64,000 nt of DNA from Mesorhizobium_G sp050247155 (GCA_050247155.1 JBFWUS010000011.1:24239-88238); one strand, 5' to 3'. Numbered from the stretch's first letter, positions 16,753-26,826 are shown. The notes: generated by a model not told the origin, from the sequence alone. Translations and numbers: made by a program.

Positions 16753-16916
16753 GCCCCTCACCCTTACCCTCTCCCCGTGAAGGACGGGGAGAGGGAGACC
16801 TCGGCGTTGAGAAACGTATTGCAATTGTAGCGCCGGGCGGCAAGTTGGAAAGCTTGCAGGAACGCTGCCGTCTCCCTCTCCCCATATTTCATGGGGAGAG
16901 GGTAAGGGTGAGGGGC
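16753..16916. repeat. Palindromic MITE-like element with 24-bp terminal inverted repeats
   Basis: GCCCCTCACCCTTACCCTCT at the left end (inverted repeat 16753-16776) is repeated exactly in inverted form at 16893-16916. Inside, two shorter hairpins centre near 16782 and 16885. It fills the gap between the ABC exporter and the DUF6665-like gene. No open frame encodes a transposase, so any movement would need an enzyme elsewhere. Confidence 0.85.
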
Positions 16917-16936
16917 AGCGCTGACAGGTCACAAAA

Positions 16937-18802
16937 CTACTCCGCCGCCAGGCTTTCAGCCAGGAACCCGCCCGACTGACGATGCCAGAGCCGGGCATAG
17001 ATGCCGTTCTTGGCCAGCAATTCGTCATGGGTGCCCTGCTCGACGATGCGGCCCTCGTCCAGCACGATCAGCCGGTCGAGCGCGGCGATGGTCGACAGCC
17101 GGTGCGCGATAGCGATCACCGTCTTGTCGTGCATCAGCTTTGAGAGGTTCTGCTGGATCGCCGCCTCGACCTCAGAATCCAGCGCGGAGGTCGCCTCGTC
17201 CAAGATGAGGATCGGGGCGTCCTTCAACATCACACGCGCGATGGCGATGCGCTGCCGCTGGCCACCCGACAGTTTCACGCCGCGCTCGCCGACGAAGGCG
17301 TCATAGCCTTGGCGGTCGCGGACATCGCGCAGCGCCCCAATGAACTCGTCCGCCTCCGCCTTACTTGCCGCAGCCCTGATCTGGCTGTCCGTTGCGTCCG
17401 GCATGCCGAGCCGGATGTTGTCGCGCAGCGAGCGGTGAAACAGCGCGGTGTCCTGACTGACAACCCCAATCGATCTGCGCAGCGAGCCCTGGGTCACATC
17501 GGCAATATTCTGGCCGTCGATCAGGATGCGGCCGTCTTCCAAATCGTAAAGCCGCAGGATCAGGTTGACCAAGGTCGTCTTGCCAGCCCCTGATGGCCCG
17601 ACCAGGCCGACTTTTTCGCCTGGCTTGATGGTCAGCGAGATGCCGTCAAGCACGCCGGAACCCTTGCCGTAGTGGAAATCGACGTCCTCGACGCGGATTT
17701 CGCCACCCGTCACCTTCAGCGCCGTCGCGTCGGGCTTGTCGACTAGGCCAAGCGGTTGGGCGATCAGCGCCTTGGAATTTTCCAAAATGCCGAGGTTCCG
17801 CAAGATTGCGTTCAACTGCATCATCAGCCGGCCGAGCAGCATGTTGAGCCGCAGCATGAGGCTTAGCGTAAACGCGACACCGCCGACAGTGATAGCGCCG
17901 GCCACCCACAGATGCACGGCAAAGCCGGCGATCACCGTGATCATGAAGCCGGACAGCGCGGTGAGCAGGATGCGCAGTGTCGACAGCCTGCGCATGAAGG
18001 GGTGCATCGCGCCCAGATATTGCTCGAACCCGTCGCGGATGAAGGTGTCGTCGCCATCGGGCGAAAACAGTTTCAGCGCCTGGATGTTCGAATAGCTGTC
18101 GACGATGCGGCCATTGACCATCGAACCGGCTTCAGCCGTCGCCTCGGCGTATTTGCGGATCGAAGGCAGGTAGGTGCGCGCGAGCACGGCGAAGCCGACC
18201 ATCCACAGCACCACCAGCCCGGCCAGCCGCCAGTCCAGCGTGCCGACCAGCGCCAGCGTGGTGATCGAATAGACGATGACGAACCAGATCACTTCGATGA
18301 AATTGCCAAGCAGGTCGCCGGTCGCCTGCCCGGCTTGCCAAACCTTGTTGGCGATTCGGCCGGCAAAGTCGTTTTGGAAGAATGTGTAGGATTGCCGCGA
18401 CACATGCCGGTGCGCCTGCCAACGCACCAGATTGTAGAAATGCGGCGTCACGGTCTGCCCGTCCAGCAATGCTGTCAGCGCGATGATGATTGTGCGGGCG
18501 ATCATGACGACGAAAGCCATGAACAGCAGTTCGTAGCCGGCCTGGTCCCATAAGACTTGCCAGGACTTCTGCGCGGGCAGCGCATCCAGCACGTCGACGA
18601 GCCTGCCGACGAAGTAGAACAGCCCCGCCTCGACCAAGGGCGCCAGCCCGCCGACCACGAGCATGGCGAAGAAAGGCGCTTTCGCTTGGCCGAGATAATG
18701 CCACAGGAAACCTGTCACCGTCGCCGGCGGTTGCAGGGGTTTCTGCTCGCGGAAGACGTTGATCCAGTCTTCGAACCAACGGAAAAGCGGGGTGAGAACC
18801 AT
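16937..18802 (-). CDS. ABC exporter half-transporter (MsbA-like), paralogue 1
   Basis: A 621-residue exporter: an N-terminal domain with six membrane helices (about 35-330), then an ATPase with Walker A GPSGAGKTT, signature LSGGQ, Walker B ILILDEATSALD and the switch histidine in AIAHRLS. It probably works as a dimer moving lipids or drugs out of the inner membrane. It is paralogous to the two exporters at 21130 and 23130; the ATPase C-termini are nearly identical. The substrate cannot be assigned. Walker A has T where the other two have S. Confidence 0.9.
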   Translation of the reverse strand: MVLTPLFRWFEDWINVFREQKPLQPPATVTGFLWHYLGQAKAPFFAMLVVGGLAPLVEAGLFYFVGRLVDVLDALPAQKSWQVLWDQAGYELLFMAFVVMIARTIIIALTALLDGQTVTPHFYNLVRWQAHRHVSRQSYTFFQNDFAGRIANKVWQAGQATGDLLGNFIEVIWFVIVYSITTLALVGTLDWRLAGLVVLWMVGFAVLARTYLPSIRKYAEATAEAGSMVNGRIVDSYSNIQALKLFSPDGDDTFIRDGFEQYLGAMHPFMRRLSTLRILLTALSGFMITVIAGFAVHLWVAGAITVGGVAFTLSLMLRLNMLLGRLMMQLNAILRNLGILENSKALIAQPLGLVDKPDATALKVTGGEIRVEDVDFHYGKGSGVLDGISLTIKPGEKVGLVGPSGAGKTTLVNLILRLYDLEDGRILIDGQNIADVTQGSLRRSIGVVSQDTALFHRSLRDNIRLGMPDATDSQIRAAASKAEADEFIGALRDVRDRQGYDAFVGERGVKLSGGQRQRIAIARVMLKDAPILILDEATSALDSEVEAAIQQNLSKLMHDKTVIAIAHRLSTIAALDRLIVLDEGRIVEQGTHDELLAKNGIYARLWHRQSGGFLAESLAAE

Positions 18803-19115
18803 TATTCACCCCTTATCCGAGTCAGGCGGCGCGGCAAACTAAACTTGTGTTCATCTTGTCGTTTGGGTGTCCGGGTCAGTCTTGAAGGTCTGCCCGGCAT
18901 CACCGTGGCATGATCAATTCGCAGTGATGTCGAGCCTGTCAGGCGTCGGCCAGTGCAAAGTCCTTCAAGCCTGACCGTCAAGCAACCATCCTTATTTCAG
19001 CACATCGCCGCGATTGCACAGGCGCTGCCAGATACACCGCTTTCGCTGCCGAGCACATCCTGCGACTGCCTTTCGCGCAATCGAGAACCCTGCATCGTGA
19101 CCCTCGCGGTTCGTC
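18803..19115. other. Gap of 313 bases without a recognisable gene
   Basis: This stretch lies between the start of ABC exporter 1 and the end of soxR. Open frames here have unnatural composition. The exporter promoter should lie near 18803-18900. I see no repeat, terminator or RNA that I can support. Confidence 0.5.
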
Positions 19116-19547
19116 CTAAAGCCGTCGCGCGCCCGGCCCCTCCTCGGCCAAAACGTCTTTCGGATTGCGCAGCGTACATTTGTCGATCGAGAGACAGCCG
19201 CAGCCAATGCAATCGGCAAGACCGTGACGTAGCTTCTGAAGGCGCGCGATGCGATGATCGAGATCGATCGCCCATTTGCGGGAAAGCTTTTCCCAGTCTT
19301 TGACCGTCGGCGTGCGGCCCTCGGGAAGCGTCGCAAGCTGCGCGCTAATCTCCGCCAGCGAGATGCCGACTTCCTGCCCGACCTTGATGATGGCGACGCG
19401 GCGCAGAACGTCCTTGGGATAACGGCGTTGGTTGCCGGCGGTGCGGTGGCTCGCGATCAGTCCACGCGATTCGTAGAAATGCAGCGCGGAAACGGCGACG
19501 CCACTACGCGCCGCGACCTGTCCGACCGTGAGTTCCTTCGATGGCAT
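19116..19547 (-). CDS. soxR: Redox-sensitive MerR-family activator SoxR
   Basis: A 143-residue regulator. The N-terminal MerR helix-turn-helix reads TVGQVAARSGVAVSALHFYE, a dimerisation helix follows, and near residues 117-128 the 2Fe-2S-binding motif CIGCGCLSIDKC has the four cysteines. Oxidation of the cluster by redox-cycling compounds or nitric oxide activates it. Just upstream lies an 18-bp SoxR-box-like palindrome at 19560-19577. I start at ATG 19547; the TTG at 19565 is in frame but inside that box. In most non-enteric bacteria SoxR controls efflux pumps and oxidoreductases rather than soxS. Confidence 0.93.
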   Translation of the reverse strand: MPSKELTVGQVAARSGVAVSALHFYESRGLIASHRTAGNQRRYPKDVLRRVAIIKVGQEVGISLAEISAQLATLPEGRTPTVKDWEKLSRKWAIDLDHRIARLQKLRHGLADCIGCGCLSIDKCTLRNPKDVLAEEGPGARRL

Positions 19548-19555
19548 CTTGGCTC

Positions 19556-19586
19556 TTGACCTCAACTAATGTTGAGGTTTTATCAA
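19556..19586 (+). promoter_or_regulatory. SoxR box and MerR-type promoter
   Basis: CCTCAACTAATGTTGAGG at 19560-19577 is a perfect 7-4-7 palindrome and closely matches the enterobacterial SoxR box. On the plus strand it lies between TTGACC (19556-19561) and TATCAA (19581-19586), a 19-base spacer that is diagnostic of MerR-family promoters. It therefore appears to fire rightwards, away from soxR, and may also control soxR itself. Confidence 0.7.
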
Positions 19587-19639
19587 AGAACCCTTCGATG
19601 AGCAAATTGGAGGGTTTGATGAGTGAGCGGCGGATAGCT

Positions 19640-19805
19640 CCCTCCCCCTTGAGGGGAGGGTGCCGAGCGAAGCGGTCCGAAGGACGGTGGGGTCGTCTCC
19701 GACCCTCAAGCGCAAAGAGAACGTCGAGCACTGCCGCTGCTGACCCCACCCGGCCGCTCCGCGGCCGTCCTTCGGACCCCCTCAAGGGGGGGAGGGATCA
19801 CCCCA
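19640..19805. repeat. Palindromic repeat element downstream of the SoxR promoter
   Basis: CTCCCTCCCCCTTGAGGGGA begins the left arm; the right arm near 19775-19797 carries the inverted CCCCTCAAGGGGGGAG, with further pairing of GGTCCGAAGGACGG and CCGTCCTTCGGACC inside. It belongs to the same general class as the elements at 16753 and 20264. The right end overlaps the 3' end of trmL. Confidence 0.75.
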
Positions 19806-20253
19806 CCTGCCGCACCGCCTCGCCGATCGCCATCGCGGCGCTGACGGCAAGGTTGAGGCTGCGGCCGGCGACCAGCGGGATGACCACGCGCTCGTCCGCG
19901 CGGTTGTGCACATCGTCGGGCACGCCGGCCGATTCGCGGCCAAACAAAAGTATGTCGTCCGGGGCGAAGGCGAATTGCGTGTACGGAATTGCGCCCTTGG
20001 TTGTGAAGAGCACCAGGCGATGCCCTTCCCCTTTGCGCCACGCATCGAACGCCTCGAAATCGACATGACGCGTCAGCGCGGCAAGTTCGAGATAGTCCAT
20101 GCCGGCGCGTTTCAGATTGCGGTCCGACATGTCGAAACCGGCGGGTTCAATGATGTCGACATGAACGCCCAGACATGCCGCCATGCGCAGGATCGTGCCG
20201 GTGTTGCCGGCAATGTCGGGCTGGTAGAGCGCGATGCGGAGTTGTCGAGTCAT
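19798..20253 (-). CDS. trmL: tRNA (cytidine/uridine-34-2'-O)-methyltransferase
   Basis: SPOUT-class methyltransferase of 151 residues that methylates the wobble ribose of certain tRNA-Leu. The N-terminal IALYQPDIAGNTGTILRM, the central ILLFGRESAGVPDDV and the C-terminal IPLVAGRSLNLAVSAAMA are the knot motifs of TrmL. I start at ATG 20253 (MTRQLRIAL). A palindromic repeat abuts the start codon only ten bases upstream, so the native promoter and ribosome-binding site look displaced. The frame stays open through the repeat. Confidence 0.93.
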   Translation of the reverse strand: MTRQLRIALYQPDIAGNTGTILRMAACLGVHVDIIEPAGFDMSDRNLKRAGMDYLELAALTRHVDFEAFDAWRKGEGHRLVLFTTKGAIPYTQFAFAPDDILLFGRESAGVPDDVHNRADERVVIPLVAGRSLNLAVSAAMAIGEAVRQVG

Positions 20254-20263
20254 CAGGAATTTA

Positions 20264-20360
20264 CCCCCACCCCTAACCCCTCCCCACAAGGGGGAGGGGG
20301 ATTCGCCAGCGTTGCCGCCAAGTCCCCCTCCCCCTGGTGGGGAGGGGTTAGGGGTGGGGG
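20264..20360. repeat. Palindromic MITE-like element with 23-bp terminal inverted repeats
   Basis: The left end, 20264-20286, starts CCCCCACCCCTAACCCCTCC and is matched exactly in inverted form at 20338-20360. The 97-bp element has additional internal pairing (GGGGGAGGGGG against CCCCCTCCCCC). It stops ten bases short of the trmL start codon. Confidence 0.9.
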
Positions 20361-20540
20361 TATAACTTGCAACGCGGTGAGTCGACACAGCCTTGGCCGA
20401 GCCCTCGACCGCTTTCGTTTCCGTGTCCTCTCTGCCACACCAAAGCGAGATGCATTGGGCCAAAGCCGATTGCGGCTGGTCTTTTCAGGCAAGGCCGGTT
20501 ATACGGCGCTTCCTTTCAACGCGAACCGACGGAGGGCCAA

Positions 20541-20612
20541 ATGGATACATTCATCGCCATGACCATGCGCACCCTCTCTCGCGGGCCCAATTGTGTTTGG
20601 CCTGCCGCCTGA
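20541..20612 (+). CDS. Candidate 23-residue small protein
   Basis: An ATG at 20541 follows GGAGGG (20531-20536) at suitable spacing and opens a 23-codon frame, MDTFIAMTMRTLSRGPNCVW plus three residues, ending at 20612. It lies upstream of the unknown gene at 20707 in a gap of 453 bases. A good ribosome-binding site is the only evidence. It could be a leader peptide or a chance frame. Confidence 0.3.
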   Translation: MDTFIAMTMRTLSRGPNCVWPAA

Positions 20613-20706
20613 GGCGGAATCCGGTTCGACGTTTTTAGACAATCTGACATCGCGATCGACCTGATTCCCGCCGAATCCTGTTTTCGGTTTTCCAAGGAAT
20701 CTCACT

Positions 20707-21090
20707 ATGTACTCGATCTTTTCGCGGGCTCGCAAAGCCCCCTACAGTTCTGTCTCCAGAATCCAGCCCGACGTCTTCGGCGTCGGTGAAGCCAAGCGCG
20801 CGGCCTGGGCTTTCGCCATCGGCGAACAATGGCCATCGGTTGATCCTCCCATCGGGCGCGCATCCCGGCGTGGCGACTTGCCGGACGTCGATTTCAGCCA
20901 GGCGGTGCGCATGCCGCGCCGCCCGGTCTGGAGCCGCGTCAAGGCAGCGTTCCGCGCCGCTTCCTCCGAGGCGATTGCCTCGGAGGAAGCCCTGGAATTG
21001 CCATCGATGCTGCTGCCGGTACCGCAATCGCCATCAAGCGGAACCGCTGCAAATTCCAGCAATGTGATCCCCTTCCGCCGCGCCGCATGA
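20707..21090 (+). CDS. Hypothetical protein (127 aa)
   Basis: A 127-residue protein with no recognised domain. CAAGGAA lies about nine bases before the ATG. The N-terminus MYSIFSRARKAPYSSVSRIQ is basic; the middle holds WAFAIGEQWPSVDPPIGRAS; and the C-terminus has a low-complexity Ser/Pro stretch ending NVIPFRRAA, a tail common in small rhizobial proteins. It is immediately upstream of ABC exporter 2, with 39 bases between, so it may be co-transcribed. Soluble and probably cytosolic. Confidence 0.6.
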   Translation: MYSIFSRARKAPYSSVSRIQPDVFGVGEAKRAAWAFAIGEQWPSVDPPIGRASRRGDLPDVDFSQAVRMPRRPVWSRVKAAFRAASSEAIASEEALELPSMLLPVPQSPSSGTAANSSNVIPFRRAA

Positions 21091-21129
21091 TTGCCGCGCG
21101 GCGGCAAGGCCCTTATCTGTGTGAGACCG

Positions 21130-23016
<1,887 letters not shown>

Positions 23017-23129
23017 GCTTGGGCCATCAGCTCAAGATTAATGGTGCTGGCGGAATCCTGACGCGTTCGAAGTCATGATGCAGATCTGGAGTTGAGTCGG
23101 TCCACGCAAAGGCCGCGCGAGAAACGATT

Positions 23130-25019
23130 ATGTTCGATCGCCTGTTTTCCTGGTTCGAGGCCAGATATTCCCCGGTTGCGCTGGCTGAGGACCGGCAGCC
23201 CCCGCACGGGCTGATGCCGTTCATCCTGTACTTCGTAAAGCAGTTTCGCGTGGCCTTTGTCTTGCGCATGATCATCGTGGCCCTCGCCGCGGTCACCGAT
23301 GCGATGCTGCCGATCTTCGTCGGCATGATCGTTGGAATGCTGACCAGCGTGCAGCCCGGCACGTTCTTCCAGGATAATCTTTGGTTGCTACTCGGCATGG
23401 CTGGCATCGTGATGCTGAGGCCCGTCACGACGATCGTCGACGGCTTGCTCCGCAATCACGCCATTGCGCCGAACCTGATCGACCTGATCCGCTGGCAGAG
23501 CCATTGGCATGTGTCGCGCCAGGACTGGACCTTCTTCCAGAACGATTTTGCCGGCCGCATCGGCACCAAGGTGATGCAGAGCGGCGACTCGGTGGAGATG
23601 AGCATCAACCTCACCATCGACGCAGTCTGGTATTCGCTCGTTTTCGTGATCGTGGCGATCACGGTGCTGGCCCAGTTCGATCTGTGGCTGTTGGCGGTGA
23701 TCGGCGGATGGCTGGCGCTGTATTGCATGCTGACCCGCATTTCGATGCCGCTGATCACGCAAAGGTCGATGGCCCTGTCGGAATTTTGGTCGGTGGTTAG
23801 CGGCCGAATGGTCGACAGCTATACCAATATCCTCACGCTCAAGACCTTTTCGACCGGCGAGCACGAAGACCGCTACGTTTCCGAATCGGTCGTCGATCAC
23901 GCCAACGCGTTCTACAAGCTCATGCGCGTTTTCACGCTGATGTGGTCGGCGCTGTTCATTCTCAATTCGGTGATGCTGATCGCAGTCAGCGGGCTGTCGC
24001 TGATGGCCTGGGATCGTGGCGCGATGAGTGCGGCGCAAGTGGCGACCGCCATTCCATTCGCGCTTCAGCTCACCACGATATCGCGCTGGATCCTCGATGT
24101 CGGCGCCAACATCTTCCGCCAGATGGGCGTGGCCGGCAACGCGATGACGACGATCGCCCAGCCGATCACCATGCTGGACCGCCCCGGCGCGCCGGCCTTG
24201 CAGGTGAACGCCGGCGCGATCGAATTCGACCGCGTGAACTTCAACTACTGGCGCAACGACGGCAAAGGCGGCGTCATTGACAATCTGACGCTGAAGATCG
24301 CGCCGGGCGAACGGGTGGGTCTCGTCGGCCGCTCCGGCGCCGGCAAGTCGACGCTCGTGAACCTGCTGCTCCGGCTCTTCGACGTGCAGGGCGGCCGGGT
24401 TCTGATCGACGGTCAGGACATCCGCGACGTTAGCCAGGAAAGCGTGCGGGCCGCGGTCGGTTTCGTCAGCCAGGATACCTCGCTGCTGCACCGCTCGGTG
24501 CGCGAGAACCTGAATTTCGGCCGCCATGTGGCAACGCATGACGACATCATCCGCGCCGCCGAAGCGGCGCAGATCACCGAGGTGGTTGCCTCGCTGGCGG
24601 ACAGCCATGGCCGCACCGGCTACGACGCGCATGTCGGCGAGCGCGGGGTGAAGCTATCGGGCGGTCAGCGGCAGCGCATCGCGATTGCGCGCGTCATGCT
24701 GAAGGACGCGCCGATCCTCATCCTCGACGAGGCGACGTCGGCGCTGGATTCGGAGGTCGAGGCCGCGATCCAGGAAAATCTGAACCATCTGATGGACGGC
24801 AAAACGGTTATTGCCATCGCGCACCGTCTTTCGACCATCGCGGCGATGGACCGGCTGATCGTCATGGACAAGGGTCGTGTCATCGAGGACGGCACGCATG
24901 ATGAGTTGCTGGCCGGCGGGGGGCTCTATGCGCAGCTCTGGCAGCGCCAGTCCGGCGGCTTCCTGCTGCATGACGAGCCGGACAGCGAACCGACGGACCT
25001 GTCGAAGGCCGCGGAGTAA
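23130..25019 (+). CDS. ABC exporter half-transporter (MsbA-like), paralogue 3
   Basis: A 629-residue exporter in the same class as the preceding gene: membrane domain in residues 35-335, Walker A GRSGAGKST, LSGGQ, Walker B ILILDEATSALD. It differs from paralogue 2 mainly in the membrane domain, so the two may bind different substrates or form the two halves of one pump. ATG 23130 (MFDRLFSWFEARYSP) is the only start consistent with the alignment. No substrate-binding protein or outer-membrane partner is nearby. Confidence 0.9.
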   Translation: MFDRLFSWFEARYSPVALAEDRQPPHGLMPFILYFVKQFRVAFVLRMIIVALAAVTDAMLPIFVGMIVGMLTSVQPGTFFQDNLWLLLGMAGIVMLRPVTTIVDGLLRNHAIAPNLIDLIRWQSHWHVSRQDWTFFQNDFAGRIGTKVMQSGDSVEMSINLTIDAVWYSLVFVIVAITVLAQFDLWLLAVIGGWLALYCMLTRISMPLITQRSMALSEFWSVVSGRMVDSYTNILTLKTFSTGEHEDRYVSESVVDHANAFYKLMRVFTLMWSALFILNSVMLIAVSGLSLMAWDRGAMSAAQVATAIPFALQLTTISRWILDVGANIFRQMGVAGNAMTTIAQPITMLDRPGAPALQVNAGAIEFDRVNFNYWRNDGKGGVIDNLTLKIAPGERVGLVGRSGAGKSTLVNLLLRLFDVQGGRVLIDGQDIRDVSQESVRAAVGFVSQDTSLLHRSVRENLNFGRHVATHDDIIRAAEAAQITEVVASLADSHGRTGYDAHVGERGVKLSGGQRQRIAIARVMLKDAPILILDEATSALDSEVEAAIQENLNHLMDGKTVIAIAHRLSTIAAMDRLIVMDKGRVIEDGTHDELLAGGGLYAQLWQRQSGGFLLHDEPDSEPTDLSKAAE

Positions 25020-25129
25020 GTCCGATGGACAGGCGGGGCGTTCGGCAAACAGCGCCAAAGTGATGAACATTTTTCGTCGTCAAATTCTGCCTGGAAAGAA
25101 AGATCTTCGCTAAATCAAGGAGTTGGCGA

Positions 25130-25410
25130 TTGACCTAAAGATAGTCGCTGCTTTTTCGTCCACGCCCCCAGCCGCTCCCGCATAATCCTCGCGCTGCTTG
25201 CCAGGGAACGGGTGCGCGTAACCGAACACTCAGGCAAGGCGGTCCCGGGATTGGCTCCGCAACGGTAGCGGGGATTGGGTGATGAGCTTGAAAATCCTGG
25301 CCCCTGACCGAAAGTCCGAAAGGGCGGACGGTAGGGGAAGCAGACCACAGCGGCGCATGGCATGCGTCATTACTTAATTTAGATAGGCGCCTCTGCCATG
25401 CGCCGTTTCC
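25130..25410 (+). ncRNA. Candidate structured RNA, weakly cobalamin-riboswitch-like
   Basis: No coding frame is convincing here, but nested pairing is dense. CTTGCC (about 25198) pairs with GGCAAG (about 25232). CCCG and CCG pair around CTCCGCAACGGTAGCGGGG. 25301-25337 forms a strong hairpin (CCCCT, ACC and GTCCG against CGGAC, GGT and AGGGG). A 12-bp perfect inverted repeat (25351-25362 and 25394-25405) closes the 3' end. The order GGGAAC, GGGTG, CCGCAACGGTAGCGG recalls the cobalamin riboswitch core, but the usual GCCACTG and B12 boxes are absent. No gene follows on this strand, so it is either stand-alone or a relic. Confidence 0.4.
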
Positions 25411-25447
25411 CTCCGGGAGAGGGAAGAGTTCTTTGAGTGAGGAGCGA

Positions 25448-25488
25448 CGGCCAAAGGCCGGCGATTTGACACCTTATGTGTCAAATCG
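25448..25488. other. Two strong inverted repeats in a gene-free gap
   Basis: CGGCC-AAA-GGCCG (about 25448-25460) is followed by a perfect 11-bp inverted repeat with a five-base centre, CGATTTGACAC (25462-25472) and GTGTCAAATCG (25478-25488). The second could be an operator or an RNA hairpin. The remaining bases up to the LysE gene (25578) hold nothing else that I can identify. Confidence 0.6.
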
Positions 25489-25577
25489 AGCGACGAACGC
25501 CGGAGCCGTAGCGGAGGCTGCCAGACGGGATAAAATCCGGGCGTGGCGATGAACAGGTTTGTCTGGCGGTTTTCCTG

Positions 25578-26213
25578 TCACAGCCTTTGCACGGCTTCCC
25601 ACAAGGTCAATATGGCAACGGCCACCAGCAACCATCCCGCGACCCGGCCGATAAACACCGTTGTCGAGGGGTTTGCGATCAGAGCATCGCGGCTCTTCAA
25701 GGCGGCCAGCGCCAATCCGCCGTAGATCGCGCCCTGGACGGAAATGGTCATGATGCCCATGGCAAGCGCCTGCGGTAGCAGCGGCCCGTAGTCCGGCTTC
25801 ATGAACTGCGGAAAGACCGACATTACGAACATCCAGGCCTTTGGGTTCACCAGGCTGGTGACGAGCCCTTGCGTGAAGACTTTTCTGGTCGGCTTGCGCG
25901 CGGTGGTTTCAACCGCATCGACCTCGATTGCACTCTGCGAAAGCTGCCAGCCGATCCACAGCATGTAGAGCGAGCCGACGATCAGCATCGCACTGAAAAC
26001 CATCGGCAGCAGCTTGCTCAAGATCGCGACCGCCGTCAGTCCGATCACGGTATGGGCCGCGCCGCCGGCCATGATGCCAGCGGTCGCGGCAAGGCCCGCC
26101 CGGCGGCCGCCGACCAATGCATTGGCGAGCACGAACATCATGTCCATGCCGGGCACGACGACGATGCCAACCAGCAGGAGAAAATAGAGCCAGAGATGTT
26201 CGAAATAGGCCAT
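25578..26213 (-). CDS. LysE/RhtB family amino-acid exporter
   Basis: A 211-residue inner-membrane protein with six predicted helices. The N-terminal VVPGMDMMFVLANALVGGRR and the central TSLVNPKAWMFVMSVFPQF are the conserved LysE/RhtB motifs. Members export amino acids or related metabolites; the specific substrate cannot be told. It stands alone, with no LysR-type regulator adjacent. Confidence 0.9.
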   Translation of the reverse strand: MAYFEHLWLYFLLLVGIVVVPGMDMMFVLANALVGGRRAGLAATAGIMAGGAAHTVIGLTAVAILSKLLPMVFSAMLIVGSLYMLWIGWQLSQSAIEVDAVETTARKPTRKVFTQGLVTSLVNPKAWMFVMSVFPQFMKPDYGPLLPQALAMGIMTISVQGAIYGGLALAALKSRDALIANPSTTVFIGRVAGWLLVAVAILTLWEAVQRL

Positions 26214-26310
26214 GAGAGCATGATCCGGATTACAGGTACCGGGTACATCAGCGCTCCTGACAGGCCAGTGTCAGGAGCAGCTCACCACGTCCGTCAACTG
26301 CTTGTGCCAG

Positions 26311-26769
26311 TCAGCGTTCGCGCCGCAGGCGCAACGCCTCTTCCACCTGTGCCAGCATCCACTTGGCGCGGCGCGCCGCATCGGCGTCGCTGCTGGCGGC
26401 GAGCTCGGTAAGGCGCGTGGCGAAATGTGGCGTCGCCAGGCTTCGGGCGAGGCGGCAGAAGTGTGGATACTCTTGACGATAACGGCTGGCGGCGATGCGA
26501 ATCAGCGCGTCATGCAGGCGCTCGCGTTGCGGCGTCGACAGCGGAATGCGCTTCAGATACGTGGCCAAACGAGCTTTGACGTAGCCTGATTCGAAGAACC
26601 ACGGATCGGCCTCGATAAACGAGATGGCGCTTTCGGCTCCCGTCGCGTCTCCAACCTTCAGCCGTTCAAAATCATGCCAGAATCCGGCCGGGTATGCATC
26701 GGCAAGTTTGCGATAGAAGTCGGTCCCCGCCTTGACGCGGTCTCCTCCGCCGCGTCGACGTTCCGCCAC
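26311..26769 (-). CDS. Hypothetical helical protein (about 152-170 aa)
   Basis: A soluble, Arg/Ala-rich, all-helical protein of unknown function, without signal peptide or known motif (AYPAGFWHDFERL, FIEADPWFFESGYVKARLAT). The first standard in-frame start is GTG 26769. The same frame stays open back to the stop codon of the MaoC-like gene at 26827 and reads as sensible helical protein (THDDWAARIAAVEAAVAE). A non-standard start such as CTG 26823, or ATT, may therefore be used. It follows the MaoC pair on the same strand. Confidence 0.6.
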   Translation of the reverse strand: MAERRRGGGDRVKAGTDFYRKLADAYPAGFWHDFERLKVGDATGAESAISFIEADPWFFESGYVKARLATYLKRIPLSTPQRERLHDALIRIAASRYRQEYPHFCRLARSLATPHFATRLTELAASSDADAARRAKWMLAQVEEALRLRRER

Positions 26770-26826
26770 CGCCGCCTCTACCGCGGCAATCCGCGCGGCC
26801 CAATCATCATGCGTCTTCGACAGGTG

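Noticed and set aside
18953..19303. 116-codon plus-strand frame upstream of and overlapping soxR
   Set aside because: No ribosome-binding site, odd composition, and it overlaps the soxR cysteine motif in antisense.
23388..24632. 414-codon open frame antisense to ABC exporter 3
   Set aside because: Composition is dominated by His, Arg, Asp and Gln with no known motif, and it is opposite conserved ABC motifs.
25130..25363. 82-residue minus-strand open frame over the structured RNA
   Set aside because: Unusual composition, and it is antisense to strong RNA pairings.
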